From: Chelativorans intermedius
GTDB lineage: Bacteria; Pseudomonadota; Alphaproteobacteria; Rhizobiales; Rhizobiaceae
Assembly: GCF_025398255.1 (NCBI RefSeq)
Contig: NZ_JAODNW010000014.1
Coordinates: 95,575-159,574, forward strand
Direction: 5' to 3'
DNA length: 64,000 bases
Shown: piece by piece, positions 48,080 to 57,581 of the stretch
Layout: the number at the start of each line of letters is the position of its first letter
Numbering within the stretch: position 1 is the stretch's first letter
Position numbers and translations under genes: made by a program
The notes under the pieces: model-generated
The model's database searches: none
The model's input: the letters and a program-made list of their open reading frames with translations, nothing else
Told to the model about the DNA's origin: nothing

Positions 48080-49609
48080 TCAATAGGCGTTTTCCGCGTT
48101 GAGAAGACGCAGCGGCGTCAGGAAGAGAATCTTCAGGTCGAACAGCAGCGACCAGTTTTCGATGTAGTACAGATCATACTCCACCCGCTTCCTGATCTTC
48201 TCTTCCGTATCCAGCTCGCCGCGCCAGCCGTTGATCTGTGCCCAGCCGGTGATGCCGGGCTTGACGCGATGGCGGGCGAAATAGCCGTCCACCACCTCGT
48301 CGAACAGCCGGTTGTGCGCCTCCGCCGCCACCGCGTGGGGGCGCGGCCCCACCAGTGACAGGCTGCCGAACAGCGCGTTGAAGAATTGCGGCAGCTCGTC
48401 GATGGAGGTCCTGCGGATGAAGCGGCCGACGCGTGTGACGCGCGGATCGCCCTTGGTGACGGGGTTCCGCGCGGTCGGGTCGCACTGGTCCACATACATG
48501 GAGCGGAACTTGTAGACCTCGATGACCTCGTTGTTGAAGCCGTGGCGCTTCTGCTTGAAGAGGACAGGCCCCTTGCTGTCGAGCTTGATGGCGACGGCGG
48601 TGGCCAGCATGACCGGCGAGAAGACGACGATTCCAAGCAGGCTGAAGACGATGTCGAAGGCGCGCTTGGCCACCGAGTCCCAGTCGTTGATGGGCCGGTC
48701 GAGGATGTCGAGCATCGGCACCGAGCCGATGTAGGAATAGGCGCGTGGGCGGAAGCGAAGCTGCTCGGAATGCGCCGACAGGCGGATGTCGATGGGCAGC
48801 ACCCACAGCTTGCGCAGCATGGCCAGCACGCGCGCCTCCGCCGTCACCGGCAGCGAGACGATCAGCATGTCGATGCGCGCGATGCGGGCGAACTCGATCA
48901 ATGCGTCCACCGTGCCGAGCTTGGGATAGCCTGCCACCACGGGCGGCGAGCGCGTGTCGTCGCGGTCGTCGAAGATGCCGCAGATGCGGATGTCGTTGTA
49001 GGGCTGCTGCTCGATGGCGCGGATGAGGGTTTCAGCCCGCCGCCCGCCGCCGACGATGACGGCGCGCCGCTCGATGCGGCCGTTGCGCGCCCAGCGGCGG
49101 ATGAGCCGCGCCGCGGCCAGCCGCAAGAGGAGGAGTAGCCCCAGACCGGAGACATACCAGGCGCCGAGCCAGAAGCGCGAGAACTGCGAGGAGATCTTGA
49201 GGAAGAACAGCGCCACCGTCAGAAGCGCGAAGGTGGCCGACCACACGGCCAGGATGCGCCAGGCCTGCGAGAGCGGGCTGCGCAGCGCTGGCATCTGGTA
49301 GCAGTCGCAGAACTCCATCAGAACCACGGCAAGCAGCGCCACGCAGACGATGATGAGCGGATACTGCCAGAAGAGATGGGTGCCGAGCCCCACATGGCCG
49401 GCATAGATCTGCAGCCCGGCAAGCACCAGGGCGGCAAACTCGATCAGGCGCATCACGCCGCTGACCATGACCGGGGACATGGTGTCGCGGCGGTATTGCC
49501 GGGCGACCTGCCGGGCGATGGGGCCGAGCTGCGCTGCGGGCCGGCGCTGCTGCCGGGTATCGCCGCTGGCGCGTTCCTCGTCGCTGTGCATGGGGTCGAT
49601 GGTGCTCAT
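48080..49609 (-). CDS. Undecaprenyl-phosphate glucose/galactose phosphotransferase (WcaJ/ExoY type)
   Basis: 509 residues. Four N-terminal helices (about 50-180) lead to a nucleotide-binding-like region ([19 protein letters not shown]) and the C-terminal catalytic domain: [72 protein letters not shown] and [19 protein letters not shown]. It adds the first sugar phosphate to the lipid carrier. The next gene (Wzy) starts on its stop codon. Confidence 0.94.
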   Translation of the reverse strand: MSTIDPMHSDEERASGDTRQQRRPAAQLGPIARQVARQYRRDTMSPVMVSGVMRLIEFAALVLAGLQIYAGHVGLGTHLFWQYPLIIVCVALLAVVLMEFCDCYQMPALRSPLSQAWRILAVWSATFALLTVALFFLKISSQFSRFWLGAWYVSGLGLLLLLRLAAARLIRRWARNGRIERRAVIVGGGRRAETLIRAIEQQPYNDIRICGIFDDRDDTRSPPVVAGYPKLGTVDALIEFARIARIDMLIVSLPVTAEARVLAMLRKLWVLPIDIRLSAHSEQLRFRPRAYSYIGSVPMLDILDRPINDWDSVAKRAFDIVFSLLGIVVFSPVMLATAVAIKLDSKGPVLFKQKRHGFNNEVIEVYKFRSMYVDQCDPTARNPVTKGDPRVTRVGRFIRRTSIDELPQFFNALFGSLSLVGPRPHAVAAEAHNRLFDEVVDGYFARHRVKPGITGWAQINGWRGELDTEEKIRKRVEYDLYYIENWSLLFDLKILFLTPLRLLNAENAY

Positions 49610-49643
49610 GGGCGCATAACAACCGGTTTACGCGCCTATAGCA

Positions 49644-50819
49644 TCAACGACCTAACATTCCCTTGATGGACGGTTTCATTGTCGAACAATCCTCCCCGAG
49701 CGCCAGCCGATAGGCAGCCTCCACGCCGGCCGTCATCGCCTCCACGCCGAAGCGGGCCTTCAGCGCTTCGCGGCTGGGCATGGCGCGCCCGTAGGCTGCC
49801 TCGTCGCCCAGTGCCAGCACCATCTTCTCCGCCAGCGCCATGGCGCTGGGCGCGGTGAGGGCCGGGGAGGAGGCGCCGAGGATCTCGGGGATGCCGCCGA
49901 CGGCGGTGGCGATGAGCGGTCTGCCCGCCGCCAGCGCCTCCAGGACGATGTAGGGCATCGCCTCGGCCCGCGAGGGCACCACCATGATGCGCCCGAGGGC
50001 GAAGGCGCGCCGCGCCGGCATGGCGGCGTGGAAGGTGATGCGGTCGCCAAGGCCCAGTGCCGCAGCCTGGGCGGCATATCTGTCGCGGTCCTCGCCATCG
50101 CCCACCATGGCCGCCGACAGGCGCCGCCCCGTCCGCCTCCCGGCTTCGGCGAGCGCCTCGATGAAGAGATCCGGCCCCTTGAGATCGCGCATCATGCCCA
50201 CATAGAGGAAGTCGGCGGCCTCGGGCGCGGTGCGCACGGGCACAAACTCCTCTGCGCGTAGCCCGTTATAGACGAGGCTGGCCGGCGCCCGCGGCCTGCC
50301 CACCTTGGCGAGATAGGTGCGCCGCTCATAGTCGGAGACGAAGACGAGGTGGTCGGTCAGCCACCCCATCAGCCCCTCAAGCATGAAGAAGAAGCGCCCG
50401 GACAGCGTGTCGGCGTCATAGTGCAGGCTGCCGCCATGGGGGGCGTAGAGGCGGGCGACCGGGCGCCCCGTCAGGCGCAGGGCGGTGCCGAACAGCCGCG
50501 CATAGGCGCCGCCCTTGGCGCCGTGGCCGTGCAGGACATCGGGCCGCAGCCGACGTACGATGCGGAAGGACCGCCAGGCCGAGGCGAGGTCGCCGGGTCC
50601 GATATGCCGCTGGATGGGCGTGCGCGTCACGCCGAGCGCCAGCAGATGGCTGATCTCGGCAAACAGCCGGTCCTCGAAGTCACCGCCGGTGCTGGAATCG
50701 CAGACGATGCCCACCTGATGCCCGGCGGCAGCCTGCGCCTCGCACAGATCGCGCACATGACGGAAAATGCCGCCGACGGGCGAACGGAAGCAGTGAACGA
50801 TGCGTAGCCCCCCGCTCAC
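49644..50819 (-). CDS. Glycosyltransferase family 4
   Basis: 391 residues from a GTG at 50819, chosen because it starts the GT-B fold (GGLRIVHCFRSPVGGIFRHVRDL); the frame is open further upstream but there overlaps the preceding gene. The N domain has VLHGHGAKGGAYARLFG, the C domain FLYVGMMRDLKGPDLFIEALAEAG and the nucleotide-sugar motif VPSRAEAMPYIVLEALAAGRPLIATAVGGIPEIL. It adds a sugar to the lipid-linked unit; donor and linkage unknown. Confidence 0.88.
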   Translation of the reverse strand: MSGGLRIVHCFRSPVGGIFRHVRDLCEAQAAAGHQVGIVCDSSTGGDFEDRLFAEISHLLALGVTRTPIQRHIGPGDLASAWRSFRIVRRLRPDVLHGHGAKGGAYARLFGTALRLTGRPVARLYAPHGGSLHYDADTLSGRFFFMLEGLMGWLTDHLVFVSDYERRTYLAKVGRPRAPASLVYNGLRAEEFVPVRTAPEAADFLYVGMMRDLKGPDLFIEALAEAGRRTGRRLSAAMVGDGEDRDRYAAQAAALGLGDRITFHAAMPARRAFALGRIMVVPSRAEAMPYIVLEALAAGRPLIATAVGGIPEILGASSPALTAPSAMALAEKMVLALGDEAAYGRAMPSREALKARFGVEAMTAGVEAAYRLALGEDCSTMKPSIKGMLGR

Positions 50820-50826
50820 CGGCCCA

Positions 50827-51390
50827 TCAGAACAGCCGTTCGCGCACATAGACCGTGTCACCGGGCAGCAGCGGATCGGAAATGACCACGCGGCCGGTGA
50901 TGACTTCGCCATTGATCGCGCGCGTGACATCCACGTTCGCCTGGTTGGCGCGTGGCGTGAAGCCGCCGGCGGCCGCCACCGCCTTCTGCACGGTCATGCC
51001 CGGCACATAGGAATACTGTCCCGGCGCGCCGACCTCGCCCATGATGAAGACCGGGCGGTAGCGGTCCACCTCCACCGTTACATCGGGGTCGCGCAGATAG
51101 CCCTCGCGCAGCATCTGGGCCACCTTCTGCTCGATCTGCTTGGCCGTCAGGCCGCGCGCCGGCACCGAACCGATGAGCGGAAAGGCGATATAACCCGCCT
51201 GGTCCACATTGTAGGTGTTGGTAAGGTCGGCCTGGCCGAAGACGGTGATGCGCAGCCGGTCGCCCGCATCCATCACATAGGGCTGGTGCAGCGCCTCGTG
51301 AAAGGCGGGGGGCGGCGGCCGATAGCCCGTGCAGCCGGCGAGCGCCAGGCTTCCCGCAAGCGCCAGCAGGAATGGAATTGCATGCTTCAT
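50827..51390 (-). CDS. Polysaccharide export lipoprotein (Wza/ExoF-like)
   Basis: 187 residues. Signal with lipobox (LLALAGSLALAGC), then the export domain (YVMDAGDRLRITVFGQADLTNTYNVDQAGYIAFPLIGSVPARGLT) and a short SLBB-like domain (VFIMGEVGAPGQYSYVPGMTVQKAVAAAGGFTPRA). It is much shorter than Wza (about 380) and more like the ExoF/GumB periplasmic exporters. First gene of a minus-strand unit with the GT4 gene 7 bp downstream. Divergent from the Wzz-like gene. Confidence 0.9.
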   Translation of the reverse strand: MKHAIPFLLALAGSLALAGCTGYRPPPPAFHEALHQPYVMDAGDRLRITVFGQADLTNTYNVDQAGYIAFPLIGSVPARGLTAKQIEQKVAQMLREGYLRDPDVTVEVDRYRPVFIMGEVGAPGQYSYVPGMTVQKAVAAAGGFTPRANQANVDVTRAINGEVITGRVVISDPLLPGDTVYVRERLF

Positions 51391-51555
51391 GGCCGGATGC
51401 CCATGTCTCTGCCGGTGCCCCCAGATGCGCCAGAGTTTCGCCGTGCGGACTATCGCGCCGTCAGGGTTAACACCCGGTTAAGCAGCGCCGGTTAACCTCG
51501 TGGCAACCATGAGCATTTACCTTTCCTCCATGCCGGAAAGGTCCGGAGGGGGCGC

Positions 51556-53637
51556 ATGAGCAGCGACATCAGGAAGGCTGGCGATCTCGACGTCGATGTC
51601 GATCTGGCACATCTGTTCGCCAGCCTGCGGCGCAGATGGCGGCGCATTGCCGTCTTCGCATTCGCCATGACCGCCATCGCCTTCCTGATCGCGGTGACGG
51701 CGACACCCCTTTACCGGGCCGAGACGCGGCTTCTCATCGAGATGCGCGAGTCGGTCTACACCCGCCCGCAGCTCGCCGAGGCGGGCGAGCGCGCGGCGCT
51801 GGACTCGGAAGGCGTGGCAAGCCAGGCGGAGATCATCTCCTCCACCGAAATTCTGACCCAGGTGGCCCGTGAGCTGGATCTGGCCTCGCGGGAGGAGTTC
51901 GAGGCCGCGGGCCCCTCGCTGCCGGGCCGCCTGCTCATCGCGCTGGGCCTGAAGAGCGATCCCGCCGCCACCCCGCCGGAGGAGCGGGTGCTTGAGGCCT
52001 TCCGCGAGAAGCTGCAGGTCTATCGTGTGGAGAACTCGCGCGTCATCGTCATCCGCTTCTCGTCGGAAGACCCGGAACTGGCCGCGCGCGTGCCCAACGC
52101 GATTGCCGATGCCTATGTGGCGAGCCAGCGGGCCGCCAAGGCACAGAGCAATGAGGACGCCACCGAATGGCTGGAGCCCGAAATCGCCGATCTGCGCCAG
52201 CGCGTGCGCGAGGCGGAGGAGCGGGTGGCGGCGTTTCGCGCCCGTTCCGACCTGCTGATCGGCCAGAACAACACGGTGCTCGCCACGCAGCAGCTTGCCG
52301 AGCTTTCGAGCGAGCTTTCCCGGGTGCGCGCAGGCCGCGCCGCCGCCGAAGCCAAGGCGCAGGCGGTGCGCACCGCCATCGAACGGGGGACCGCACTCGA
52401 CACACTGCCGGACGTGCTGGCCTCCGGCCTCATCCAGCGCCTGCGCGAGCAGCAGGTGGAACTGCGTGCGCAGATTGCCGACTTGTCGACGGCGCTCCTG
52501 AGCAGCCATCCGCGCATTCGCGCGCTGCAGTCCCGGTTGGCCGACCTCAACGCCCAGATCCGTGCCGAGACGGTGAAGGTGCTGGAGGGGCTGGAGCAGG
52601 AGGCGCAGACGGCGCGCCTGCGCGAGCGCGAGCTGATGGCCGATCTGGCGACGCTCAAGGCCGAATCGGCGCGCGCCGAGGAGGAACAGGTGGAGTTGCG
52701 CGCCCTGGAGCGCGAGGCCACCGCGCAGCGCGAGCTTCTGGAATCCTACCTGACGCGCTACCGCGAGGCCGCGGCGCGCGGCGAGCGCAACTATCTGCCG
52801 GTCGACGCGCGCATCTTCTCCCGTGCCATCGCGCCGGCCGAACCCTATTTCCCCAAGGTCCTGCCCATCACGCTGGCGGCCTTTGCCGGCTCGCTGCTTG
52901 TCATGGGCGTTGTGGTGCTCCTGCAGGAGTTGTTCAGCGGTCGTGCGCTGCGCCCCGCCGCAGCGACCTTCACGCCGGTGGAACAGGTGGAGATGCCGCC
53001 GGCCAGGGCGCAGGAGGCGGCGCCGGGGCGCGGCGCACCACCCGACGAGGTGAACGTCGAGGCGGCCGCCGAGGCACTGATCTCCACCGGCGTGGCGCGC
53101 GCCATCTTCATCTCCCCGGAGGGCGACGAGGCCGCCGCCACGGCGGTGCTCGTGGCGCGCGAGGTGGCCGATGCCGGACTGCGCGTGCTGCTGCTCGACC
53201 TGACGGCCACGGGTGCCGCGTCGTGGCCGACGCTGGAAAGCGACGTCTATCCCGGCATCACCAACCTTCTGGCCGCCGAGGCCCGCTTCTCCGACGTCAT
53301 TCATGGCGACCTCTATTCTGCCTGCCACGTCATTCCCATCGGCACCGCCGATCCCGCGCGTGCCATGCGCGGCATCGACCGGTTGCCCATCATCATGAGC
53401 TCGCTGACCACGGCCTATGATCTGGTGGTGGTGGAGTGTGGCGCGGCCGAAGCAACGGCGCTGGCGCGCATCGTCGACGAGGATGCCCGCCTCCTGGTGA
53501 GCGTGCTCGACCCCAAGGACGGGGCCGTCGCCACCACCGCCGAGACATTGCGTGCCGCCGGCCTCGGCACGCCGCTTCTGGTCTCTCCTGCAGGTCGCAT
53601 TCCGCCGCCGGCCCCGCCGGGCCGCGACGTGGCATAG
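51556..53637 (+). CDS. Chain-length determinant protein (Wzz/GumC) with degenerate BY-kinase-like domain
   Basis: 693 residues. Two membrane helices (IAVFAFAMTAIAFLIAVTATPL near 37-58 and VLPITLAAFAGSLLVMGVVVL near 435-455) bracket a long periplasmic coiled coil. The C-terminal 180 residues look like a tyrosine-kinase (CpsD/Wzc) fold, but the P-loop position reads ISPEGDEAAATA (about 519-530) instead of a GxxxGKS/T sequence, and no terminal tyrosine cluster exists. Role: control of polysaccharide chain length and export. A GGAGGG upstream supports ATG 51556. Confidence 0.88.
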   Translation: MSSDIRKAGDLDVDVDLAHLFASLRRRWRRIAVFAFAMTAIAFLIAVTATPLYRAETRLLIEMRESVYTRPQLAEAGERAALDSEGVASQAEIISSTEILTQVARELDLASREEFEAAGPSLPGRLLIALGLKSDPAATPPEERVLEAFREKLQVYRVENSRVIVIRFSSEDPELAARVPNAIADAYVASQRAAKAQSNEDATEWLEPEIADLRQRVREAEERVAAFRARSDLLIGQNNTVLATQQLAELSSELSRVRAGRAAAEAKAQAVRTAIERGTALDTLPDVLASGLIQRLREQQVELRAQIADLSTALLSSHPRIRALQSRLADLNAQIRAETVKVLEGLEQEAQTARLRERELMADLATLKAESARAEEEQVELRALEREATAQRELLESYLTRYREAAARGERNYLPVDARIFSRAIAPAEPYFPKVLPITLAAFAGSLLVMGVVVLLQELFSGRALRPAAATFTPVEQVEMPPARAQEAAPGRGAPPDEVNVEAAAEALISTGVARAIFISPEGDEAAATAVLVAREVADAGLRVLLLDLTATGAASWPTLESDVYPGITNLLAAEARFSDVIHGDLYSACHVIPIGTADPARAMRGIDRLPIIMSSLTTAYDLVVVECGAAEATALARIVDEDARLLVSVLDPKDGAVATTAETLRAAGLGTPLLVSPAGRIPPPAPPGRDVA

Positions 53638-53645
53638 GGCGCCGG

Positions 53646-54824
53646 TCAGCCGCCCAGCATCCTGCGCGCCCGCCTTGCAAGGCGTGCTGCGGCGGGGTGC
53701 TGCTTTGCCCGGCGCTTGAGGCGCGCCAGCATCCGCCAGCCCGCCGCCAGCAGGCTGCCGCGCCGGCTCAGCCCCGCAAAGACATCCGCATGCTGCGTTT
53801 CGATGTTGCACCACAGCCGCTTGTAAGGCTCGTCGCCAACACTGAAGTCATAGATGGCGAGGCCCTCCGCACAGGCCGCCTGCACATTCTCGTGGAACAG
53901 GAACTCGCCGGGGCTGTGGTTTGCAAGCTCGTCGCGGGCGAAGGCGTTGAACTCGCAGATGATGCTGTCACGCGTGCGGCTCGACCCCGTGACGGCACGC
54001 AGCCGCCCGCCCACCTCCAGCCCGTGCAGCACGAAGGCCGGCCTGTCCGCATCGAGGGCGGCGTGGAACAGGGCGCGCAACCGCGCCTGCACCTGCGGTG
54101 GGGCGAAAACGTCGGGCAGACCCCATTCGACGAAACGGGCATGTTTCATTTCAAAGAACGCGTCCAGCAGCGCGTCCACCTCGGCCGGCGTGCGCGCCTC
54201 GACGAGCCGATAGCCGCCCGCCTGCTCGAATTTGCGGGCCCGTGCGCGGTGCTTCCTGCGCTTGCGCTTGCCGCCCCATTCCAGCGCCTGCTCGAAACCG
54301 CCGCTCAGGTCGGCCGACAGCGCGATGTTGGGGCTGGTCGTATGGGGCAGGGCAAGCGTCGGATTGGCCAGCCCCTCGAAGCTGCGCCGCTGCCGCTCCA
54401 GCGCCAGCATGTCGATGTCGGGCCGCTCGGCGCGGATGGCGGCGGTGAGTGCCGCCATCGCCGCCCCTGCCTCGCCGGTGTCCGCCCCCAGCGCCGGAAA
54501 GTTTCCATTGGCATGCGAGCCGCCGGCGAAGCGGGCAATGTGCACAGGACCGTGACGCACCACCTCCAGCGCCAGGCCGAGCGCCGGGCGCCCGTCGCGA
54601 AAGAGGAGGACAATCAGCCCCTCCGCGCCGCGCCCTTCAAGCCAGGCCCGGGCCCACAGCGGGCCTTGGGTGGGCGAATGCACGGTCTGGGCGCAGAACT
54701 CGCCATAGGCGGCGAATGCCGGCGGGGCCGCGGCAAGCACGCGCGCCCTGTAGGCCGCGCCCCGAGCCCGAACCGTGGCGGCAGCCTGCGCTTCCTGTCT
54801 GGCAAGGGATGGGACATTCACCAT
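53646..54824 (-). CDS. FemAB/CelD-type GNAT acyltransferase
   Basis: 392 residues. The C-terminal half carries an Acetyltransf_6-type fold: FFEMKHARFVEWGLPDVF, FVLHGLEVGGRLRAVTGSSRTRDSIICEFNAFARDELANHSPGEFLFHENVQAACAEGLAIYDFSVGDEPYKRLWCNI. This pattern is that of BcsL/CelD proteins found in polysaccharide clusters. It may acylate polysaccharide or a precursor; substrate unknown. Its stop lies 8 bp from the convergent Wzz-like gene. Confidence 0.85.
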   Translation of the reverse strand: MVNVPSLARQEAQAAATVRARGAAYRARVLAAAPPAFAAYGEFCAQTVHSPTQGPLWARAWLEGRGAEGLIVLLFRDGRPALGLALEVVRHGPVHIARFAGGSHANGNFPALGADTGEAGAAMAALTAAIRAERPDIDMLALERQRRSFEGLANPTLALPHTTSPNIALSADLSGGFEQALEWGGKRKRRKHRARARKFEQAGGYRLVEARTPAEVDALLDAFFEMKHARFVEWGLPDVFAPPQVQARLRALFHAALDADRPAFVLHGLEVGGRLRAVTGSSRTRDSIICEFNAFARDELANHSPGEFLFHENVQAACAEGLAIYDFSVGDEPYKRLWCNIETQHADVFAGLSRRGSLLAAGWRMLARLKRRAKQHPAAARLARRARRMLGG

Positions 54825-54893
54825 GGCGGCGCCCGTTTTCGCGCAATTTTCCGCAGGCTAGCGCAAAAAGGTGAATCAAAACTCCACCGGCTG

Positions 54894-55109
54894 TCATTCC
54901 TCGCCGCGCGGCCGGCCCTCCATCCACCGGATGAGCAGCATGGCCGGCAGAACCCACAGAAGCCCGGTCACCAGATAATAGGCAAGGTGCACGAGCGTTC
55001 CCCGTTCGGCCAGCACCGCAACGGCCACCGCCGTGGAGACGAGCGCATAAAGCACCACCAGCGCCAACAGCGCCAGCATGCCGACGAATTTCCTCATGCG
55101 TATGGGCAT
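54894..55109 (-). CDS. DUF2842 membrane protein
   Basis: 71 residues from ATG 55109, chosen for GAAAGGA at 8 nt; another ATG lies 9 bp upstream without space for a binding site. Two hydrophobic segments (FVGMLALLALVVLYALVSTAVAVAVL and LVHLAYYLVTGLLWVLPAMLLIRWM) are typical of DUF2842, a small conserved alphaproteobacterial family usually beside ctaA or cytochrome oxidase genes. Function unknown. It is divergent from ctaA. Confidence 0.85.
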   Translation of the reverse strand: MPIRMRKFVGMLALLALVVLYALVSTAVAVAVLAERGTLVHLAYYLVTGLLWVLPAMLLIRWMEGRPRGEE

Positions 55110-55258
55110 TGCGACCATCCTTTCAGGCGTTGCAATAGCGCAGCCAGCGCCCCGGCGACAGGGGGAAGGGACGGCGCGACCGCATGTCGCCGCGCGCGGG
55201 CTTGCAAGGGCAGGGGCTTTGGGGCACCTACGCGCAGGACTTTTCGATCGGGCACGAG

Positions 55259-56353
55259 ATGGTCGCGACCTCCCATTCCGCATTTCCCGCCGCAGCCGAT
55301 GCCGAGATCGGGCGCAACCGCCTGTGGGTGCGCATCTGGCTTTATGCTGTCACCGCCACGCTGTTCGCACTGGTTCTGGTGGGCGGCGCGACGCGGCTGA
55401 CCGAATCCGGCCTGTCGATCACCGAGTGGAAGCCCATCCACGGTGTCGTCCCGCCCTTGAGCGCCGAGGAATGGGCGGAGGAGTTCGACAAGTACCGGCA
55501 GATCCCCCAGTACCAGGAAATCAACCGGGGAATGAGCCTGGAGGAGTTCAAGACCATCTACTGGTGGGAGTGGGCGCATCGCTTCCTGGCGCGCGGCGTG
55601 GGCTTTGTCTTCGCCCTGCCGCTTGCCTTCTTCTGGCTCACCGGGCGGCTTGAGAGCCATCTCAAGCCCAGGCTTCTCGGCATTCTGGCGCTTGGCGCCC
55701 TGCAGGGGGGAATCGGCTGGTGGATGGTGGCCTCCGGGCTGGTGGAGCGCACCGATGTCAGCCAGTATCGGCTGGCCATCCATCTCACCATCGCGTGCAT
55801 CATTTTCATGGCCACTTTCGCGGTGGCCAGGGGCCTGGCGCCGCACAGCGCCGGCCCGGCGGGCGAGGGCACGCGCCGCTTCGCCGGCTGGCTGGTGGTT
55901 GCGGTGCTGGTGCAGATCTATCTCGGCGGGCTGGTGGCTGGGCTCAATGCCGGCCTGACCTACAACACCTGGCCTTTGATGGACGGCGCGCTGGTGCCGG
56001 GCGGGCTGTTCGTGCAGCAGCCTTTCTGGATCAACCTGTTCGAGAACCCGAAGACGGTGCAGTTCGTCCATCGCCTGGGCGCATATGCGGTGCTGGCGCT
56101 GGCGCTCGCGCATGCCCTCGCCGTGTGGCGGGCCGAGCCGGCCTCCACCCACGCCCGGCGCGCAGCGCTTCTTTTCCTGCTCGTCGTCGTGCAGGCGGCG
56201 ATCGGGATTGCCACGCTTTTGATGGTGGTGCCGCTCGGCTGGGCGCTCCTCCATCAGGGCGCCGCCCTTGCCGTGCTCGCCTTCGCCACCGCCCATTGGC
56301 GTGCCGCCCGCGGCCCCTATCCCCTGCCGGGCAGGGCTGCGCAGGGTTTCTGA
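55259..56353 (+). CDS. ctaA: Heme A synthase (COX15/CtaA)
   Basis: 364 residues from ATG 55259, which fits the family; an in-frame ATG at 55184 would add 25 unusual residues. Eight helices with the heme-ligating histidines: [36 protein letters not shown] and [18 protein letters not shown]. It oxidises heme O to heme A for the aa3 oxidase. It neighbours the DUF2842 gene, divergent. Confidence 0.94.
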   Translation: MVATSHSAFPAAADAEIGRNRLWVRIWLYAVTATLFALVLVGGATRLTESGLSITEWKPIHGVVPPLSAEEWAEEFDKYRQIPQYQEINRGMSLEEFKTIYWWEWAHRFLARGVGFVFALPLAFFWLTGRLESHLKPRLLGILALGALQGGIGWWMVASGLVERTDVSQYRLAIHLTIACIIFMATFAVARGLAPHSAGPAGEGTRRFAGWLVVAVLVQIYLGGLVAGLNAGLTYNTWPLMDGALVPGGLFVQQPFWINLFENPKTVQFVHRLGAYAVLALALAHALAVWRAEPASTHARRAALLFLLVVVQAAIGIATLLMVVPLGWALLHQGAALAVLAFATAHWRAARGPYPLPGRAAQGF

Positions 56354-56468
56354 CCGATCCAAATCTAACGCTGCACCTGCTGCCGGGCCTGCGTGCCAGG
56401 CGTGGCTTCGCACGCCATGCGCCGGGCGGCGGCGGCGCAGTCGGGCTTCAGCATCTACTTTACAAAAG

Positions 56469-56482
56469 TCATATTGTATGAT
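56469..56482 (+). promoter_or_regulatory. Candidate promoter/operator upstream of the sugar ABC operon
   Basis: TCATA-TTG-TATGA (56469-56481) is a palindrome that overlaps TATGAT, a good -10 hexamer, about 47 bp before ATG 56529. It stands in the only AT-rich stretch between ctaA and the operon. The GntR/FadR-type regulator encoded at the end of the operon would be the obvious ligand (inference). Confidence 0.4.
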
Positions 56483-56528
56483 TTTTTGACCCTCGCTGTA
56501 CCCCAGCAAGGAACTCGGGAGGAGAAAG

Positions 56529-57491
56529 ATGTTTTTCAAGTCAGTCCTGGCTGGCGCGACCATGCTCGCGTCGGCGGTTTTTGGCGCGACCGCGGCGTCG
56601 GCGCTCACAGTCGGCTTCTCGCAGATTGGCTCGGAGTCGGGGTGGCGTGCGGCCGAGACGACCGTCACCAAGCAGGAGGCGGAAAGGCGAGGCATTGACC
56701 TGAAGTTCGCGGATGCGCAGCAGAAGCAGGAGAACCAGATCAAGGCCCTGCGTTCCTTCATCGCCCAGGGCGTCGATGCCATCTTGCTCGCACCGGTGGT
56801 CGAAACGGGTTGGGAATCGGTTCTGGAGGAAGCCAAGGATGCGGAAATTCCGGTGATTCTGCTCGACCGTACGGTGTCTGCCTCTGACGACCTCTATCTG
56901 ACAGCGGTCACGTCGGACCTCGTGCACGAGGGCAGGGTGGCCGGCCAATGGCTCGTGGAGAACGTCGGCGACCGCGCGTGCAACATCGTGGAGCTGCAGG
57001 GCACCACGGGCTCCTCCCCGGCAATCGCCCGAAAGAAGGGCTTTGAGGAAGCCATCGCCGGCCACGACAATCTGAAGATCATTCGCAGCCAGACCGGCGA
57101 CTTCACCCGCACCAAGGGCAAGGAAGTGATGGAAAGTTTCCTGAAGGCCGAGAATGGTGGTGCGAACATCTGCGCCCTCTACGCCCACAATGACGATATG
57201 GCGCTCGGCGCCATTCAGGCCATCAAGGAAGCAGGCCTGAAGCCCGGCGAGGACATTCTTGTTGTCTCCATCGACGCGGTGCCGGACATCTTCAAGGCGC
57301 TCGATGCAGGCGAAGCCAATGCCACGGTGGAGTTGACGCCCAACATGGCCGGCCCGGCCTTCGACGCGCTGGAGGCCTACCTTAACGATGGCGTCGTGCC
57401 TCCGAAATGGATCCAGACCGAGTCGAAGCTCTACACCCAGGCGGACGACCCGATGAAGGTCTACGAGGAAAAGAAGAACCTCGGCTACTAG
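56529..57491 (+). CDS. ytfQ: Sugar ABC transporter substrate-binding protein, YtfQ-like
   Basis: 320 residues. Signal peptide about 1-25 (ATMLASAVFGATAASA). The type I periplasmic binding fold opens with LTVGFSQIGSESGWRAAETT, then QENQIKALRSFIAQGVDAILLAPVVETGWE, and TGDFTRTKGKEVMESFLKA and CALYAHNDDMALGAIQAIKEAG follow. These closely resemble YtfQ, the galactofuranose-binding protein of E. coli. GGGAGGAG precedes ATG 56529. A hairpin follows the gene. Confidence 0.9.
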   Translation: MFFKSVLAGATMLASAVFGATAASALTVGFSQIGSESGWRAAETTVTKQEAERRGIDLKFADAQQKQENQIKALRSFIAQGVDAILLAPVVETGWESVLEEAKDAEIPVILLDRTVSASDDLYLTAVTSDLVHEGRVAGQWLVENVGDRACNIVELQGTTGSSPAIARKKGFEEAIAGHDNLKIIRSQTGDFTRTKGKEVMESFLKAENGGANICALYAHNDDMALGAIQAIKEAGLKPGEDILVVSIDAVPDIFKALDAGEANATVELTPNMAGPAFDALEAYLNDGVVPPKWIQTESKLYTQADDPMKVYEEKKNLGY

Positions 57492-57503
57492 GAAGAAGAA
57501 GGC

Positions 57504-57528
57504 GGGCGGGCCGCTTGCGGGCCCGCCC
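57504..57528 (+). promoter_or_regulatory. Intercistronic hairpin after ytfQ
   Basis: Arms GGGCGGGCC (57504-57512) and GGCCCGCCC (57520-57528), loop GCTTGCG, without a T run. The same placement as in aapJ-aapQ suggests protection of the ytfQ message from decay. Confidence 0.6.
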
Positions 57529-57581
57529 CTCCTGCCCGACGTGCAGGCCGCGGCGGGCACCCTGCTCTTCGGGAGAATGCC

